Below are positions 47,326 through 55,264 of a stretch of DNA of 64,000 nt, one piece after another. Position 1 is the first letter of the stretch, and each line of letters begins with the position of its first letter. Below the pieces are notes generated by a model. That model saw only the letters and a program-made list of their open reading frames with translations. It was not told the origin of the DNA and made no database searches. A program made the translations under genes and the position numbers. Source of the stretch: JAGDMK01 sp963714855 (GTDB lineage: Bacteria; Bacteroidota; Ignavibacteria; UBA10030; UBA6906); assembly GCA_963714855.1 (NCBI GenBank), contig CAVQPT010000012.1, positions 1-64,000 of the forward strand, read 5' to 3'.

Positions 47326-48841
47326 GGTTTTCGGCGGGGATCATGGGGAGCGCATTGAAACCGACATCGCACCCCTTTTCATAGACGACCGTTGCGGATT
47401 TGGGAAGGGCGGCTGCAATGCCCTGGCGCAGCGTGACCACATCCATCCCGAAGCCGCTGTAGTCGCCGAGGAGGACGGAATCCGCGCACGGGCCGATAAC
47501 GGCGATGCGGGCGATGTCTTTCCGGAGCGGCAGCACCTGCGGATCGTTTTTGAGAAGGACGATTGCGCGCTGCGCGGCCTCACGGGCGAGTGCGCGGTGT
47601 GCGGGGGCGTCATTGATTGCATCGGCGCGTGTGGTGTCGGCATATGGCCGTTCAAAAAGCCCGAGTTCGAATTTCGCCCGGAGGATGCTGGCGGTTGCAC
47701 GGTTGACCGCCTCCGCGGAGACGCTCCCCTCCTTCGCTGCTTCGACCAGGGGATCTCCGTAGTACCTGATGTCCGGCAGCTCCATATCCATGCCGGCTTC
47801 CACCGCCTTCGCAGCGGTTTCCCGCATCGTGGCGGTGACGCCATGCTTCTCCCGGATTCCTGCGACGGAGCCATAGTCGGAGACGACGAAACCCCTGAAG
47901 CCCCACTCCTTGCGGAGGATATCGGTGAGGAGCCAGGGGTCGGCGGAGCAGGGGACATCATTGAGGGCATTGTAGGAGGCCATCACTGACCGTGCGCCGC
48001 CGTTTTGAATGCACGCTTTGAACGGGGGGAAGTAGACTTCGCGCAGCTCCCGTTCCGACAGAAACACCGGATAGCTGTCCCGACCTCCGTCCCCGTAGTT
48101 GGCCACGAAATGTTTCGGTGTGGTGATCACCCCTTCCTGTTCGATGCCGGAGCAGAACGCCGTGCCCATGGCCGATTGGAGGAGAGGGTCTTCGCCGTAG
48201 GTCTCGCCCACGCGTCCCCAGCGCACATCGCGCGCGATATTGACGACGGGCGAAAGGACCTGCCGGATACCCCGGGCGCGCGATTCTTTACCGATGGCGG
48301 TGCCCACACGCTGCATCAGGGCAGGGTCCCATGTGGCCGCCAGTCCGATCGCCTGCGGGAAGCTGGTCGCCTTGTTGGCGATCAGTCCGTGAAGCGCTTC
48401 GTCGTGGAAGATGACCGGGATGCCCAGGCGCGTCTTCTCGACGGCGAGCTTCTGGACCTCGTTGATCCTGGCGGCGGCCTCGCCGGCGGTCCAGGAGCGG
48501 AAAATCGGGCCGACGCCGCCGATCCCCTCGACGGTCAGGTTCTGGTCCCAGACCACTTTGCGCGTGGTGCACCGGAGCTGTGCGATTTTTTCTGTGAGCG
48601 TCATGCGCGCAAGAAGGTCCGCGGTCCGTTCGGAGATCGACGCCTTAGGATTCAGGTATGTGGCCTTGAGGTCGCGCTGCTGTGCGGTGGCCCCGGCACA
48701 TGGGAGGGCAACCATGATGACATAGATAATTGTGCTCCTCACGGTGTTCGCCGAGATGCTCGTGAATGCACTCTTGGAGCTTCTTAGCATTGTGCACGTC
48801 GTCACTTCCGTCCGTCTGCGTGGGTGTGGCGTCTGATTCAT
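46985..48841 (-). CDS. GH3 beta-glucosidase, N-terminal catalytic piece (gene 48841-46102)
   Basis: ATG 48841 is preceded by GAAGGAAGC, just past the GH38 stop. Signal peptide up to GATAQQ, so exported. TIM barrel: MTLTEKIAQLRC, IPVIFHDEALHG, SFPQAIGLAATWDP, RDVRWGRVGETYGEDP, TPKHFVANYG (Lys243-His244) and GFRGFVVSDYGSV with nucleophile Asp322. The text turns out of frame after about 47280. Acts on beta-linked glucosides or xylosides at the non-reducing end. Downstream of alpha-mannosidase in an operon, it may trim a mixed alpha/beta glycan. Confidence 0.9.
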   Translation of the reverse strand: MNQTPHPRRRTEVTTCTMLRSSKSAFTSISANTVRSTIIYVIMVALPCAGATAQQRDLKATYLNPKASISERTADLLARMTLTEKIAQLRCTTRKVVWDQNLTVEGIGGVGPIFRSWTAGEAAARINEVQKLAVEKTRLGIPVIFHDEALHGLIANKATSFPQAIGLAATWDPALMQRVGTAIGKESRARGIRQVLSPVVNIARDVRWGRVGETYGEDPLLQSAMGTAFCSGIEQEGVITTPKHFVANYGDGGRDSYPVFLSERELREVYFPPFKACIQNGGARSVMASYNALNDVPCSADPWLLTDILRKEWGFRGFVVSDYGSVAGIREKHGVTATMRETAAKAVEAGMDMELPDIRYYGDPLVEAAKEGSVSAEAVNRATASILRAKFELGLFERPYADTTRADAINDAPAHRALAREAAQRAIVLLKNDPQVLPLRKDIARIAVIGPCADSVLLGDYSGFGMDVVTLRQGIAAALPKSATVVYEKGCDVGFNALPMIPAENLVPAGGPPGAKGLRGEYYRQHDLLRRTPPRPDRSRHTVHLGHGVPRFNDSERAVLHPLDRFARPLHVRRVPPRRKHRRRCAALAGRQTPDRAVVRPRRHARCGRHPSRSRTCL

Positions 48842-48842
48842 G

Positions 48843-51284
48843 TCATGCTTCCTTCAGAGGATCGACCGTTTTGCAGATACCCCGGCGTGTAATACGCAGG
48901 GTCTTGATCTCGAGTGGACGGAAACGGAGCGAGAGTTTCATTGCCGGCGTCGTCAGCGTCATGCTTGCCTTCGTTGCCGTCCCGGTCGTTTCCTGCAGGC
49001 GGATCAGAAGCGCCTTGCCATCTTCGGTCCGCTTCATGGCGGACAGCCGGATGGTGGAGGGTGTGAGCGAGAGCAGGTCCTCCTGTGCCGGGACCGTCCC
49101 ACGCGAGCCCGTGCCCCGTGCCGGCGATCCGACAGGGAGATGCGCAAAGACGGGTGGCGGTGCAGAAAGCCAATCGGCAAGTCCGGGAAGTGCGGCGCGA
49201 ACGGCCGTTGCATCACCCGCAGTAACGAGGAGCCGGAACTCATGGACCCCCTGGTCCATGTATTTCCGCGCGGGAGGGTCCGTCAGCGGAAAACCTTTCT
49301 CGTGGCAGTAAGCGGCACTACGGAGGACGGAGAGGCGTATCTCGCCCTTTGCGAAATCCAGCCCGTGCTGTCCGCTGTTCACGATGCCGATTGCGGTCTC
49401 ATTTCCCCCGAGGAACCCGTTTGCCATGCACCACCGTCCGTGCACATGCTCTTCGCCGTCGGCCGGACGCGTCACGATGCCTCCGGGCACTTCGCACAGA
49501 AGTGTCGGGGTATCAAACACGGTGGGAAAAGAAACCTTGAGCCGTTTCCGTTGCTCGTGCCAGTGCAGGCGCCAGTGAAATTCCACGACCGGCCAATCGG
49601 GGTAAACGATCGTCCGCAGAACCGCCGTACTCGAACCAAAGGAGAAGGAGGATTCGGTGAGCCTGCGGACAGGGCCATCGTAGAGCACCCGGTCGGGTTC
49701 TCCATCCGGCGTGAATGTGCCGAGCACATTTCTGTACTGCCAGCAATCTGCTCCCCACGCATCACCGTTGTCTTCCACCACCAGGAGTGCGGGCATCGGT
49801 CCGGCAAGGCACTCGCGGCCGTCCCCCGCATCGAGTGAGCGGATGAGGCCGGAGGACGGGTCTGTGGCACAGTGGAGAAGCGGCGTGCAGGGTGGGACGG
49901 ACGGCGTTCCTTCGTGGATCTGCAGAGCGTACCGCGCCGCTCCCACGTGCGGGAGATCGGCCATGAAGCTCACCTTCCGCCTCCAGCCATTGAACGGAAG
50001 GAGGGATTCCGGCTGCTCCTCCTGGCACGGGATGTCGTTCCCCTCGAGGTCCGTCAGCCGCAGATGCCACGTGCCCGTCCACTTCGGGCGGAGGTCGAGC
50101 ATGCATTCCACCTCCACTGGCACACGGGTCAGGGAGGGGTTGGTGTTGAGGAGCGTGACCGGCACATAGAGCGGAACGTATGTTCCGCTGTTGAGTGCAG
50201 ACGCCGCACGCATCCGGAGCTGTTGCGTCGCATGGTCCACGGAACCGTACAGGTCCAGTGCGTCCTGCTCGGCAGGTTCCGTACACGATCCCGGGAGGAT
50301 GTCGTGGAAATCGTTGAAGAGCGCGCCCTCCCACGCATCACGGAGGTCCGATTCCGGGTATGGTGTGTTGCGAAGCCACCATGCCGATGTGGCGAGGGCC
50401 TCGGCCTGCAGGAGACCTGCGCGCGTCGTCAGGGCCCGCCGTTTGAGACGGGAGAGGGATGTATAGCACCCTGTGAACACCCGCTGGATATCACCCTGAA
50501 CCACGGGTGCCGTGCGGGCATGGCCGCGGAGGGCGAGGAAGAGGCGTTCCGGTGTGCTGTGGCTGAACCGGACCCGTTTCTCCGTGCGCATCACTTCATC
50601 GATGACCGCAAGGTCCTCCCGGGTCGCACCGCCGCCGTGGTTGCCGATTCCCCAGAAGACCGGGACGTCGCGCTCGAGCCGGAGGGCGAGCGTGGTCGCC
50701 TCCTCGAGCCTCTGCCGGATGTTATCCCGCTCCGTATGATAGAGTCCGACAGCGATCCGGTATGTGAGAATCTCCGAGCCGTCCGCTCCGCGCCAGCGGT
50801 AGAGGTCTGACGGGATGTGGAGTTCCGCTTCCTGCGGACGCATATGGATGTACATCTTGTAGCCGGTCTGCCGGAGCACCTGCGGGAGGCCGGCGCCATG
50901 TCCGAATGAGTCGAAGTTGTATGCCACCACAGGCCGGGCGTTGAAGTGGCGGGTGAAAAAGCGGCGCCCTTCGGTGACGTGGCGATAGATCGCTTCGATG
51001 TCGGGGATGTTCACGTCGGGCTGGATGAACCACCCTCCGCTGATACACCACCGTCCGTTCCATGCCAGGCGCTGGATGGCTTTAAACAGCGCCGGATCGT
51101 ACCGCTGCACCCACTGGTAGAGGACCGCCTCGTTGTGGTTGAAGATCAGCGCCGGGTGTTCGGAAAGCATCCGGACAGCGTTGCCGAATGTGGAAAGCGT
51201 TTCACCGCACCCCTCTTCCCACCGCCACTGCCAGACGGGGTCGAGGTGGGCATTGCAGATCAGATGGACTGTCGGTTTTTTCAT
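48843..51284 (-). CDS. GH38 alpha-mannosidase
   Basis: 813 residues from ATG 51284 (GAGGTG about 10 nt upstream; a GTG at 51293 has poor spacing). No signal peptide, so cytoplasmic. HLICNAHLDPVWQWRWEEG contains zinc ligands His13 and Asp15. VAYNFDSFGHG holds the nucleophile Asp125 (also a zinc ligand). LFNDFHDILPGSC holds another zinc His. The C-terminal beta domain starts near 430 (LLNTNPSLTRVPVEV). Retaining exo-alpha-mannosidase releasing mannose from imported oligosaccharides. Overlaps or abuts genes on both sides (symporter stop at 51290, GH3 start at 48841), so it is coupled in the operon. Confidence 0.9.
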   Translation of the reverse strand: MKKPTVHLICNAHLDPVWQWRWEEGCGETLSTFGNAVRMLSEHPALIFNHNEAVLYQWVQRYDPALFKAIQRLAWNGRWCISGGWFIQPDVNIPDIEAIYRHVTEGRRFFTRHFNARPVVAYNFDSFGHGAGLPQVLRQTGYKMYIHMRPQEAELHIPSDLYRWRGADGSEILTYRIAVGLYHTERDNIRQRLEEATTLALRLERDVPVFWGIGNHGGGATREDLAVIDEVMRTEKRVRFSHSTPERLFLALRGHARTAPVVQGDIQRVFTGCYTSLSRLKRRALTTRAGLLQAEALATSAWWLRNTPYPESDLRDAWEGALFNDFHDILPGSCTEPAEQDALDLYGSVDHATQQLRMRAASALNSGTYVPLYVPVTLLNTNPSLTRVPVEVECMLDLRPKWTGTWHLRLTDLEGNDIPCQEEQPESLLPFNGWRRKVSFMADLPHVGAARYALQIHEGTPSVPPCTPLLHCATDPSSGLIRSLDAGDGRECLAGPMPALLVVEDNGDAWGADCWQYRNVLGTFTPDGEPDRVLYDGPVRRLTESSFSFGSSTAVLRTIVYPDWPVVEFHWRLHWHEQRKRLKVSFPTVFDTPTLLCEVPGGIVTRPADGEEHVHGRWCMANGFLGGNETAIGIVNSGQHGLDFAKGEIRLSVLRSAAYCHEKGFPLTDPPARKYMDQGVHEFRLLVTAGDATAVRAALPGLADWLSAPPPVFAHLPVGSPARGTGSRGTVPAQEDLLSLTPSTIRLSAMKRTEDGKALLIRLQETTGTATKASMTLTTPAMKLSLRFRPLEIKTLRITRRGICKTVDPLKEA

Positions 51285-51289
51285 GAGTG

Positions 51290-52297
51290 TCACACCTCAT
51301 CCGGCGAGGGGAGATTCTTGTACCAGGTGAAGTAGAGCACAACGCCGATGGCGAGCGTCAGGGCCAGCATCATGATCATCTTGTCCCACTGCCGCAGAAA
51401 GAGGTAGAACGGCGTGAGGGCGAGGCAGATCTGGAAGACGACCGTGATACCGCCGTTCATCAGATCGATCATGGGCATCCGGTCGCCCACCGGGACGAGA
51501 CCGCGCCGTTCGGCTTCCCGACGGACGGGGCCCCAGAAGCCGAAGGGGCGGACCTTTGCGTAGAACGCAACGAGGGCATCCATGGGTGCGGGGTCGGTCA
51601 TCATGCCAATGCCGATGGTGAGGATCAGGGAGGCCATCGTGTCGACGCCAAGCGTGAGCACGACGCCCCATTCCGGAAAGAGTACTTTCTGGGCGAGAAT
51701 GAATGCCGCGGTCAGGGACATGCTCCAGACGAACGCCTTTGCGCTGAACTTCCACCAGTGCCACCGGCAGGTGGCGGGGACCAGGATCATCGTCACCACG
51801 ATGAAGATCATCGTTTCCCAGGCGGACACGATATCGTTGAAGGCCAGACTGAAAACGAAACCGAGTGTGATTGCGCCGAGGGAAGCGAATTGACCTGCGC
51901 GCACGAGCTGCTTCGGGGTGAAATTGTGGCGCACGTACCGGGCGAGGAAGTCGTTGGTCACGACCGAGCTCGTGACGTTCACCATGGCGCTGAGTGTGGA
52001 CATGAGGGCCGCAAGGAGGATCGCCATGAAGATCCCCTGAAGCCCGATCGGGAGGCGCTTCAGGACGAGTGGCATGATCTTCTCCGCATCGAACCCCGCT
52101 TCCGTGCCGAGGTAGGCCATGCCGAGTGTGAGGAACGAGCAGGCGATGATCCACCGGAGAGTGTACCCCACGGTCCACGTCCCGGCGGCGAGGGACGCCG
52201 CGCGCGGGGATTTGACGGTGAGAAAGAACTGGAAGTCCCAGACATTCGGTCCCGCGAGCACCCTGAAGATCAGCCAGCCGAATCCTGCCAGGATCAT
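51290..52297 (-). CDS. Sodium:solute symporter (SSS family), C-terminal piece
   Basis: Continuation of the transporter starting at 53048; the frame changes near 52430 and the correct text (NVDATPLFAAKDPAWSSLVPTWNLWPSYL) leads into this ORF. At least seven hydrophobic segments, including FLTLGMAYLGTEAG, IFMAILLAALMSTLSAMVNVTSS, SLAFNDIVSAWETMIFIVV and MIMMLALTLAIGVVLYF. The LSTLSA/N-V-TSS motif region is characteristic of SSS-family sugar transporters. The end overlaps the GH38 start zone. Confidence 0.85.
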   Translation of the reverse strand: MILAGFGWLIFRVLAGPNVWDFQFFLTVKSPRAASLAAGTWTVGYTLRWIIACSFLTLGMAYLGTEAGFDAEKIMPLVLKRLPIGLQGIFMAILLAALMSTLSAMVNVTSSVVTNDFLARYVRHNFTPKQLVRAGQFASLGAITLGFVFSLAFNDIVSAWETMIFIVVTMILVPATCRWHWWKFSAKAFVWSMSLTAAFILAQKVLFPEWGVVLTLGVDTMASLILTIGIGMMTDPAPMDALVAFYAKVRPFGFWGPVRREAERRGLVPVGDRMPMIDLMNGGITVVFQICLALTPFYLFLRQWDKMIMMLALTLAIGVVLYFTWYKNLPSPDEV

Positions 52298-52310
52298 AGT
52301 GCCGAAGGCG

Positions 52311-53048
52311 TCATAGTGCGCATATGCGGCCGGAGTGTCGCTGAGGTACGAGGGCCAGAGGTTCCAGGTCGGTACCAGCGAACTCCAGGCGGGGTCTTTT
52401 GCTGCAAACAGGGGGGTGGCGTCGACATTGCAGGGCCATGGAGCCGAGGACGACCGCGCCGACCGCGATGAGCATGGTCTGAAAGACGTCCGAGATGATC
52501 ACCCCTTTGAAGCCGCCGAGTGTCACATAGATCCCGACGACGCCAAAGACGATGAGGGCTGATTGCCAGCGTGTGAAGGGGAGGAACTCCTCGGCGAACT
52601 TCCCTGTGCCGACGGCCATGAACATCAGGTTGAAGACCATCAGGAGGAGGAGGAAGAGCGCGGCTGCGAGGCGGGCGTGTTCCGTGTCTTTGGTGTCGCC
52701 GAACCGTGTGACGTTCCACTCGGCGAACGTCATGACGCCGGAGCGGCGGATATACTTTGCCTGGAAGGCCATATAGAAGCAGATGATGAGCCATCCCCAG
52801 AAGATATGTGTCATCCAGATGCTCTTCAGTCCGAGGTAGAACAGCGCGCCCACGAGCGCCATGGTGCCGCCGATGTCGATATAGCTCGAGCATCCCGAGA
52901 GCCCGAGCATCCACCAGGGGACATTCCGGTCGGCGAGGAAGTAAGCGCCGACATTGGCGGTGGCCTTTTTCTGGACATAGAATCCTATGAGAGCGTTAAC
53001 AGTGAGAAAGGCAATAACGATCGCGAAGTCGATCGGGTGGAGAGCCAT
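52311..53048 (-). CDS. Sodium:solute symporter (SSS family), N-terminal piece (gene 53048-51290)
   Basis: ATG 53048. IDFAIVIAFLTVNALIGFYVQKK is TM1; FLADRNVPWWMLGLSGCSSYID is the SSS signature after it; GGFKGVIISDVFQTMLIAVGAV is the sodium-solute motif. Six or so TM helices precede the frameshift near 52430. Probably a sodium-driven importer of the mono- or oligosaccharide handled by GH38 and GH3 downstream. First gene of a four-gene minus-strand operon behind the promoter at 53230-53258. Confidence 0.85.
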   Translation of the reverse strand: MALHPIDFAIVIAFLTVNALIGFYVQKKATANVGAYFLADRNVPWWMLGLSGCSSYIDIGGTMALVGALFYLGLKSIWMTHIFWGWLIICFYMAFQAKYIRRSGVMTFAEWNVTRFGDTKDTEHARLAAALFLLLLMVFNLMFMAVGTGKFAEEFLPFTRWQSALIVFGVVGIYVTLGGFKGVIISDVFQTMLIAVGAVVLGSMALQCRRHPPVCSKRPRLEFAGTDLEPLALVPQRHSGRICAL

Positions 53049-53187
53049 AGGGATCTTTCAGGAGAACTGTGAATCGAACCGGGTATGAGCACCCGATGTA
53101 GAACAGCCGGCGGAGCAATGAAGGCCTGTCGATACGGTGAAGCCGTAAAACATGGGGGGAGAGGGGAGTTGCGACGCACACCCCGGA

Positions 53188-53253
53188 ATTACTCAACACA
53201 CTGAGTTAATTTCCTCAATGTGTTGAGTAAATTTACTCAGCGCTTTGAGCAGA
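53188..53253. repeat. Three tandem 22-bp imperfect palindromes (operator array)
   Basis: Units start at 53188, 53210 and 53232 with exact 22-bp phasing. Each has a left half like TTTACTCAA and a right half like TTGAGTAAA. The outer arms of units 1 and 2 even form a 12-bp perfect inverted repeat (53189-53200 and 53219-53230). Unit 3 covers the -10/spacer region of the minus-strand promoter; units 1 and 2 lie just downstream of its start. A half-site TGAGTAA recurs near 53329 by the toxin-antitoxin promoter. It is most likely the binding array of an unidentified dimeric regulator of the symporter operon. Plasmid iterons are an alternative but no replication gene is near. Confidence 0.7.
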
Positions 53254-53258
53254 GTCAA
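53230..53258 (-). promoter_or_regulatory. Promoter of the symporter-GH38-GH3-URO-D operon
   Basis: On the minus strand TTGACT (53258-53253) and TAAATT (53235-53230) are 17 nt apart. Overlap with the third palindromic unit suggests repression by occlusion. It accounts for the 341-nt gap 53049-53389 together with the repeat array and the toxin-antitoxin promoter. Confidence 0.55.
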
Positions 53259-53297
53259 CATGCGCTGCGTTTTCAGACAGATTAGGAGGGAAAGCTA

Positions 53298-53326
53298 TTG
53301 ACAAAGGAGGTTCACATACATATATT
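53298..53326 (+). promoter_or_regulatory. Promoter of the MazEF-type operon
   Basis: TTGACA (53298-53303) and TATATT (53321-53326), 17-nt spacing, 64 nt before the antitoxin start. Confidence 0.6.
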
Positions 53327-53341
53327 GTGTGAGTAATAGTC

Positions 53342-53356
53342 TACGTATATTACGTA
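53342..53356. promoter_or_regulatory. Possible antitoxin operator
   Basis: Two TACGTA palindromes (53342-53347 and 53351-53356) separated by TAT lie just downstream of the -10 box, where MazE/RHH antitoxins normally autoregulate. Confidence 0.35.
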
Positions 53357-53389
53357 CATATACAATGTGGGTATTTTGCGGAGAAACCT

Positions 53390-53650
53390 GTGGCAACTCC
53401 AACACTGAAACGAGAGATGAGACGGAAGAATTTCTACATGCCGTCAGAACTTGAACGACGGGCGGAAGTTATTGCCCATGCAATGGGGGTTGACTTCAGT
53501 CAGCTCGCGCGCGAAGCGATCCTCCAGATGGTCGAGAGAGAAGAGAAGGCCGCTCTGGAGAAGGAACTGGCGGACGCCTGCAAAAAGTACACGGACTTCA
53601 ACAAGAAGTTTTCCGGCGAATGGTCGCACTTCGAAACGAGGATTGACTGA
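53390..53650 (+). CDS. Ribbon-helix-helix antitoxin of a MazEF-type module
   Basis: 86 residues; GTG start 53390 with GGAG upstream. KNFYMPSELERRAEVIAHAMGVDFSQLAREAI looks like a ribbon-helix-helix DNA-binding N-terminus (residues about 13-45). The charged C-terminal tail (EREEKAALEKELADACKKY...) is the presumed toxin-binding, protease-sensitive part. Its stop overlaps the toxin start (TGATG), ensuring coupling. Antitoxin identity rests on size, fold style and the adjacent MazF. Confidence 0.75.
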   Translation: MATPTLKREMRRKNFYMPSELERRAEVIAHAMGVDFSQLAREAILQMVEREEKAALEKELADACKKYTDFNKKFSGEWSHFETRID

Positions 53651-53994
53651 TGGCAATCCACCGGGGAGACGTATACGATGTGGTTCCTGATCCGTCCGTC
53701 GGGAAAGAAATCCAGAAGAAGAAGCCGTGCGTCGTGGTGTCGACGGAGACGTTCAATGACAACGCGGGGCTCGTTGTTGTCTGTCCGCTGACCGAGGGAA
53801 TGCATCTGACAGCGGATCTCATCCACATTGCCATCGCAAAGGGAGAGGGGGGTACGACGAAAGACTCCATCGTTCTGTGTGACCAGGTCAAGGCCATTGA
53901 CCAGCTGCGGATTGTCGAAAAGCGCGGCAGCCTGAACAGAGAAGCGATGCAGAAGATCGACAGGGGATTGAGGGCGATCCTTGCCCTGCATTGA
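53650..53994 (+). CDS. mazF: MazF/PemK-family endoribonuclease toxin
   Basis: 114 residues, the usual size. IHRGDVYDVVPDPSVGKEIQ, KKKPCVVVSTETFN, LVVVCPLTEG and DSIVLCDQVKAIDQLRI are MazF/PemK signatures (RGDVY, RPxVVVS-like, CPLT, DQ..R.ID/V.R). MazF toxins cut mRNA at short sequences. Lying between two sugar-related regions, it may stabilise the accessory segment. Confidence 0.85.
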   Translation: MAIHRGDVYDVVPDPSVGKEIQKKKPCVVVSTETFNDNAGLVVVCPLTEGMHLTADLIHIAIAKGEGGTTKDSIVLCDQVKAIDQLRIVEKRGSLNREAMQKIDRGLRAILALH

Positions 53995-54214
53995 CGCAGG
54001 CTACACCGTCTCGATCTGTTGTCCCGAATCTCCCCCCTTACAACGGTTCCTCGAACCGATCCTTTCCTAAACCCGTACTCTCCCTGATATGACCTCGGGC
54101 CCGATGGATCTCTGCGCGCAATACGACTGTGGGAACCATGCGGAAGCTGGGGGAGTTATAAAGGGACCAGTACGTCCGACTCTGATTGCAACGTGACCCG
54201 TTCAAGGAGAAATC

Positions 54215-55054
54215 GTGAAGCTTTTCAGTCTTGTCATCCTCGCCGTAGCCCTGACAGGGTCAGGTCTGGCCCAGTGTTCAGATGCCGGTGTCTGCAGTTT
54301 CGGGGGAGGTCATGACACGCCTTCGCATCAGCTCTCGTTCGATTTCGGAACGGGGAAGAGCGACAAAGTGGATGACATCTCGTTTCTGGCGGTGAAGGTC
54401 ACCGGCGACATCCAGATTCTGGAAAAGTCGCGGCTTACCATTGCCGTTCCGTTCACCCGGCAGTCGGGCCCTGCCGGCACCACGAGCGGGATCGGCGATC
54501 TCATCGTTGCGTGGAACCAGCGGTTCACCGACGGCAAGGGAGTGATCGTGGAGGGGCAGATCGGTGCGCGGCTTCCCACCGGGAAAGTGGACAACAGCGG
54601 GTTGCCGCAGCGGTATCAGAACGGACTCGGGACCACCGATCTTCTCGTAGGCGTCAACCTGACCAGCGGACCATGGTCGGCTGGGGCCGGTGTCCAGGTG
54701 CCCTTTGGCCGGTCGGAGAATCCGTTCGACCGTTTGAAGCGGGGGCAGGATGTGATGCTCCGTGCGGGGTACACGCAGGCATTCGGACCGTTCAGCCTGA
54801 ATGCCGAAGTGATCGGCATCAAGCGGTTCGGGCTGTCGAGTGTGCGCGATACCGCCGTGCAGACAGAACGGTTCGTGGATGTTGCGGGGAGCGATCAGGG
54901 GCAGGTCAACATCGTGATTGCGCCGGGCTGGGCGCTGTCCGACGTTCTTCATATTCAGGCGGCCGGTGCGTTGCCTCTTCTCCAGCGGGAGATCAATATC
55001 GATGGGCTGAAGAGGGTGTTTACGGCGAGTCTGGGTGTGCGGCTCATGCTCTAA
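54215..55054 (+). CDS. Outer-membrane beta-barrel protein (MetA-pathway/transporter-like)
   Basis: 279 residues, GTG start after AAGGAGA. Signal peptide to GLAQ; a small Cys-rich start (CSDAGVCSFGGG) precedes amphipathic strands (HQLSFDFGTGKSD, LTIAVPFTRQSG, GIGDLIVAWNQRF, VEGQIGARLPTGK, DLLVGVNLTSGPWSAGAGVQVPFG, IVIAPGWALSDVLHIQAAGALPL) ending in ASLGVRLML. Resembles the PF13557-type outer-membrane family. The 220 nt upstream (53995-54214) holds only a possible TATAAA-like -10 element. Confidence 0.6.
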   Translation: MKLFSLVILAVALTGSGLAQCSDAGVCSFGGGHDTPSHQLSFDFGTGKSDKVDDISFLAVKVTGDIQILEKSRLTIAVPFTRQSGPAGTTSGIGDLIVAWNQRFTDGKGVIVEGQIGARLPTGKVDNSGLPQRYQNGLGTTDLLVGVNLTSGPWSAGAGVQVPFGRSENPFDRLKRGQDVMLRAGYTQAFGPFSLNAEVIGIKRFGLSSVRDTAVQTERFVDVAGSDQGQVNIVIAPGWALSDVLHIQAAGALPLLQREINIDGLKRVFTASLGVRLML

Positions 55055-55083
55055 TTGCACCGGTGCCTCAGGGGTCACATTCC

Positions 55084-55108
55084 GGGGACCTCGATATCCC
55101 CCCTTTTT
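55084..55108 (+). terminator. Rho-independent terminator after the 54215 gene
   Basis: GGGGA (55084-55088) pairs with TCCCC (55097-55101) across an 8-nt loop, then CC and T5. It separates this gene from the flavinylation cluster. Confidence 0.5.
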
Positions 55109-55135
55109 CGTTCTCTGCTTGCGGCTTCTTCCGGC

Positions 55136-55164
55136 TTGCATCTTACTCCATATACGACTAATTT
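55136..55164 (+). promoter_or_regulatory. Possible promoter of the flavinylation cluster
   Basis: TTGCAT (55136-55141) and TAATTT (55159-55164) at 17-nt spacing; the -10 box is weak, as expected for a regulated promoter. It is overlapped by the Rrf2-like site. Predicted start is about 90 nt before the porin gene. Confidence 0.4.
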
Positions 55165-55168
55165 AGTC
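55156..55168. promoter_or_regulatory. IscR/Rrf2 type-1-like site
   Basis: GACTAATTTAGTC fits all 13 positions of the IscR type-1 core GACTRWWWYAGTC, with ATA at the matching left flank. It overlaps the putative -10 box, so an Fe-S-sensing Rrf2 repressor is a reasonable candidate. No Rrf2 gene is in the window. Confidence 0.6.
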
Positions 55169-55264
55169 CTGTTTCTGAATTCCCTGTCGGCGGCGATGAT
55201 CCCGTGCAGTTGAACCTCCTTCCCCGGCTGACTCCTATTTCCTTAAGTATGGTGAGAGAGTCAC

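Noticed and set aside
52988..53001. TGAGAGCGTTAACA, 12 of 14 matches to the LacI operators
   Set aside because: It lies inside symporter codons encoding LTVNALIG and is not palindromic on the left arm; probably coincidence, though worth including in a genome-wide motif scan.
53188..53253. Plasmid iterons or replication origin
   Set aside because: Only three units, no Rep gene, and the repeats overlap a good promoter; an operator array explains them better.
53188..53253. CRISPR array
   Set aside because: Units are directly adjacent with no spacers and no cas gene is present; no other CRISPR-like repeats were seen.
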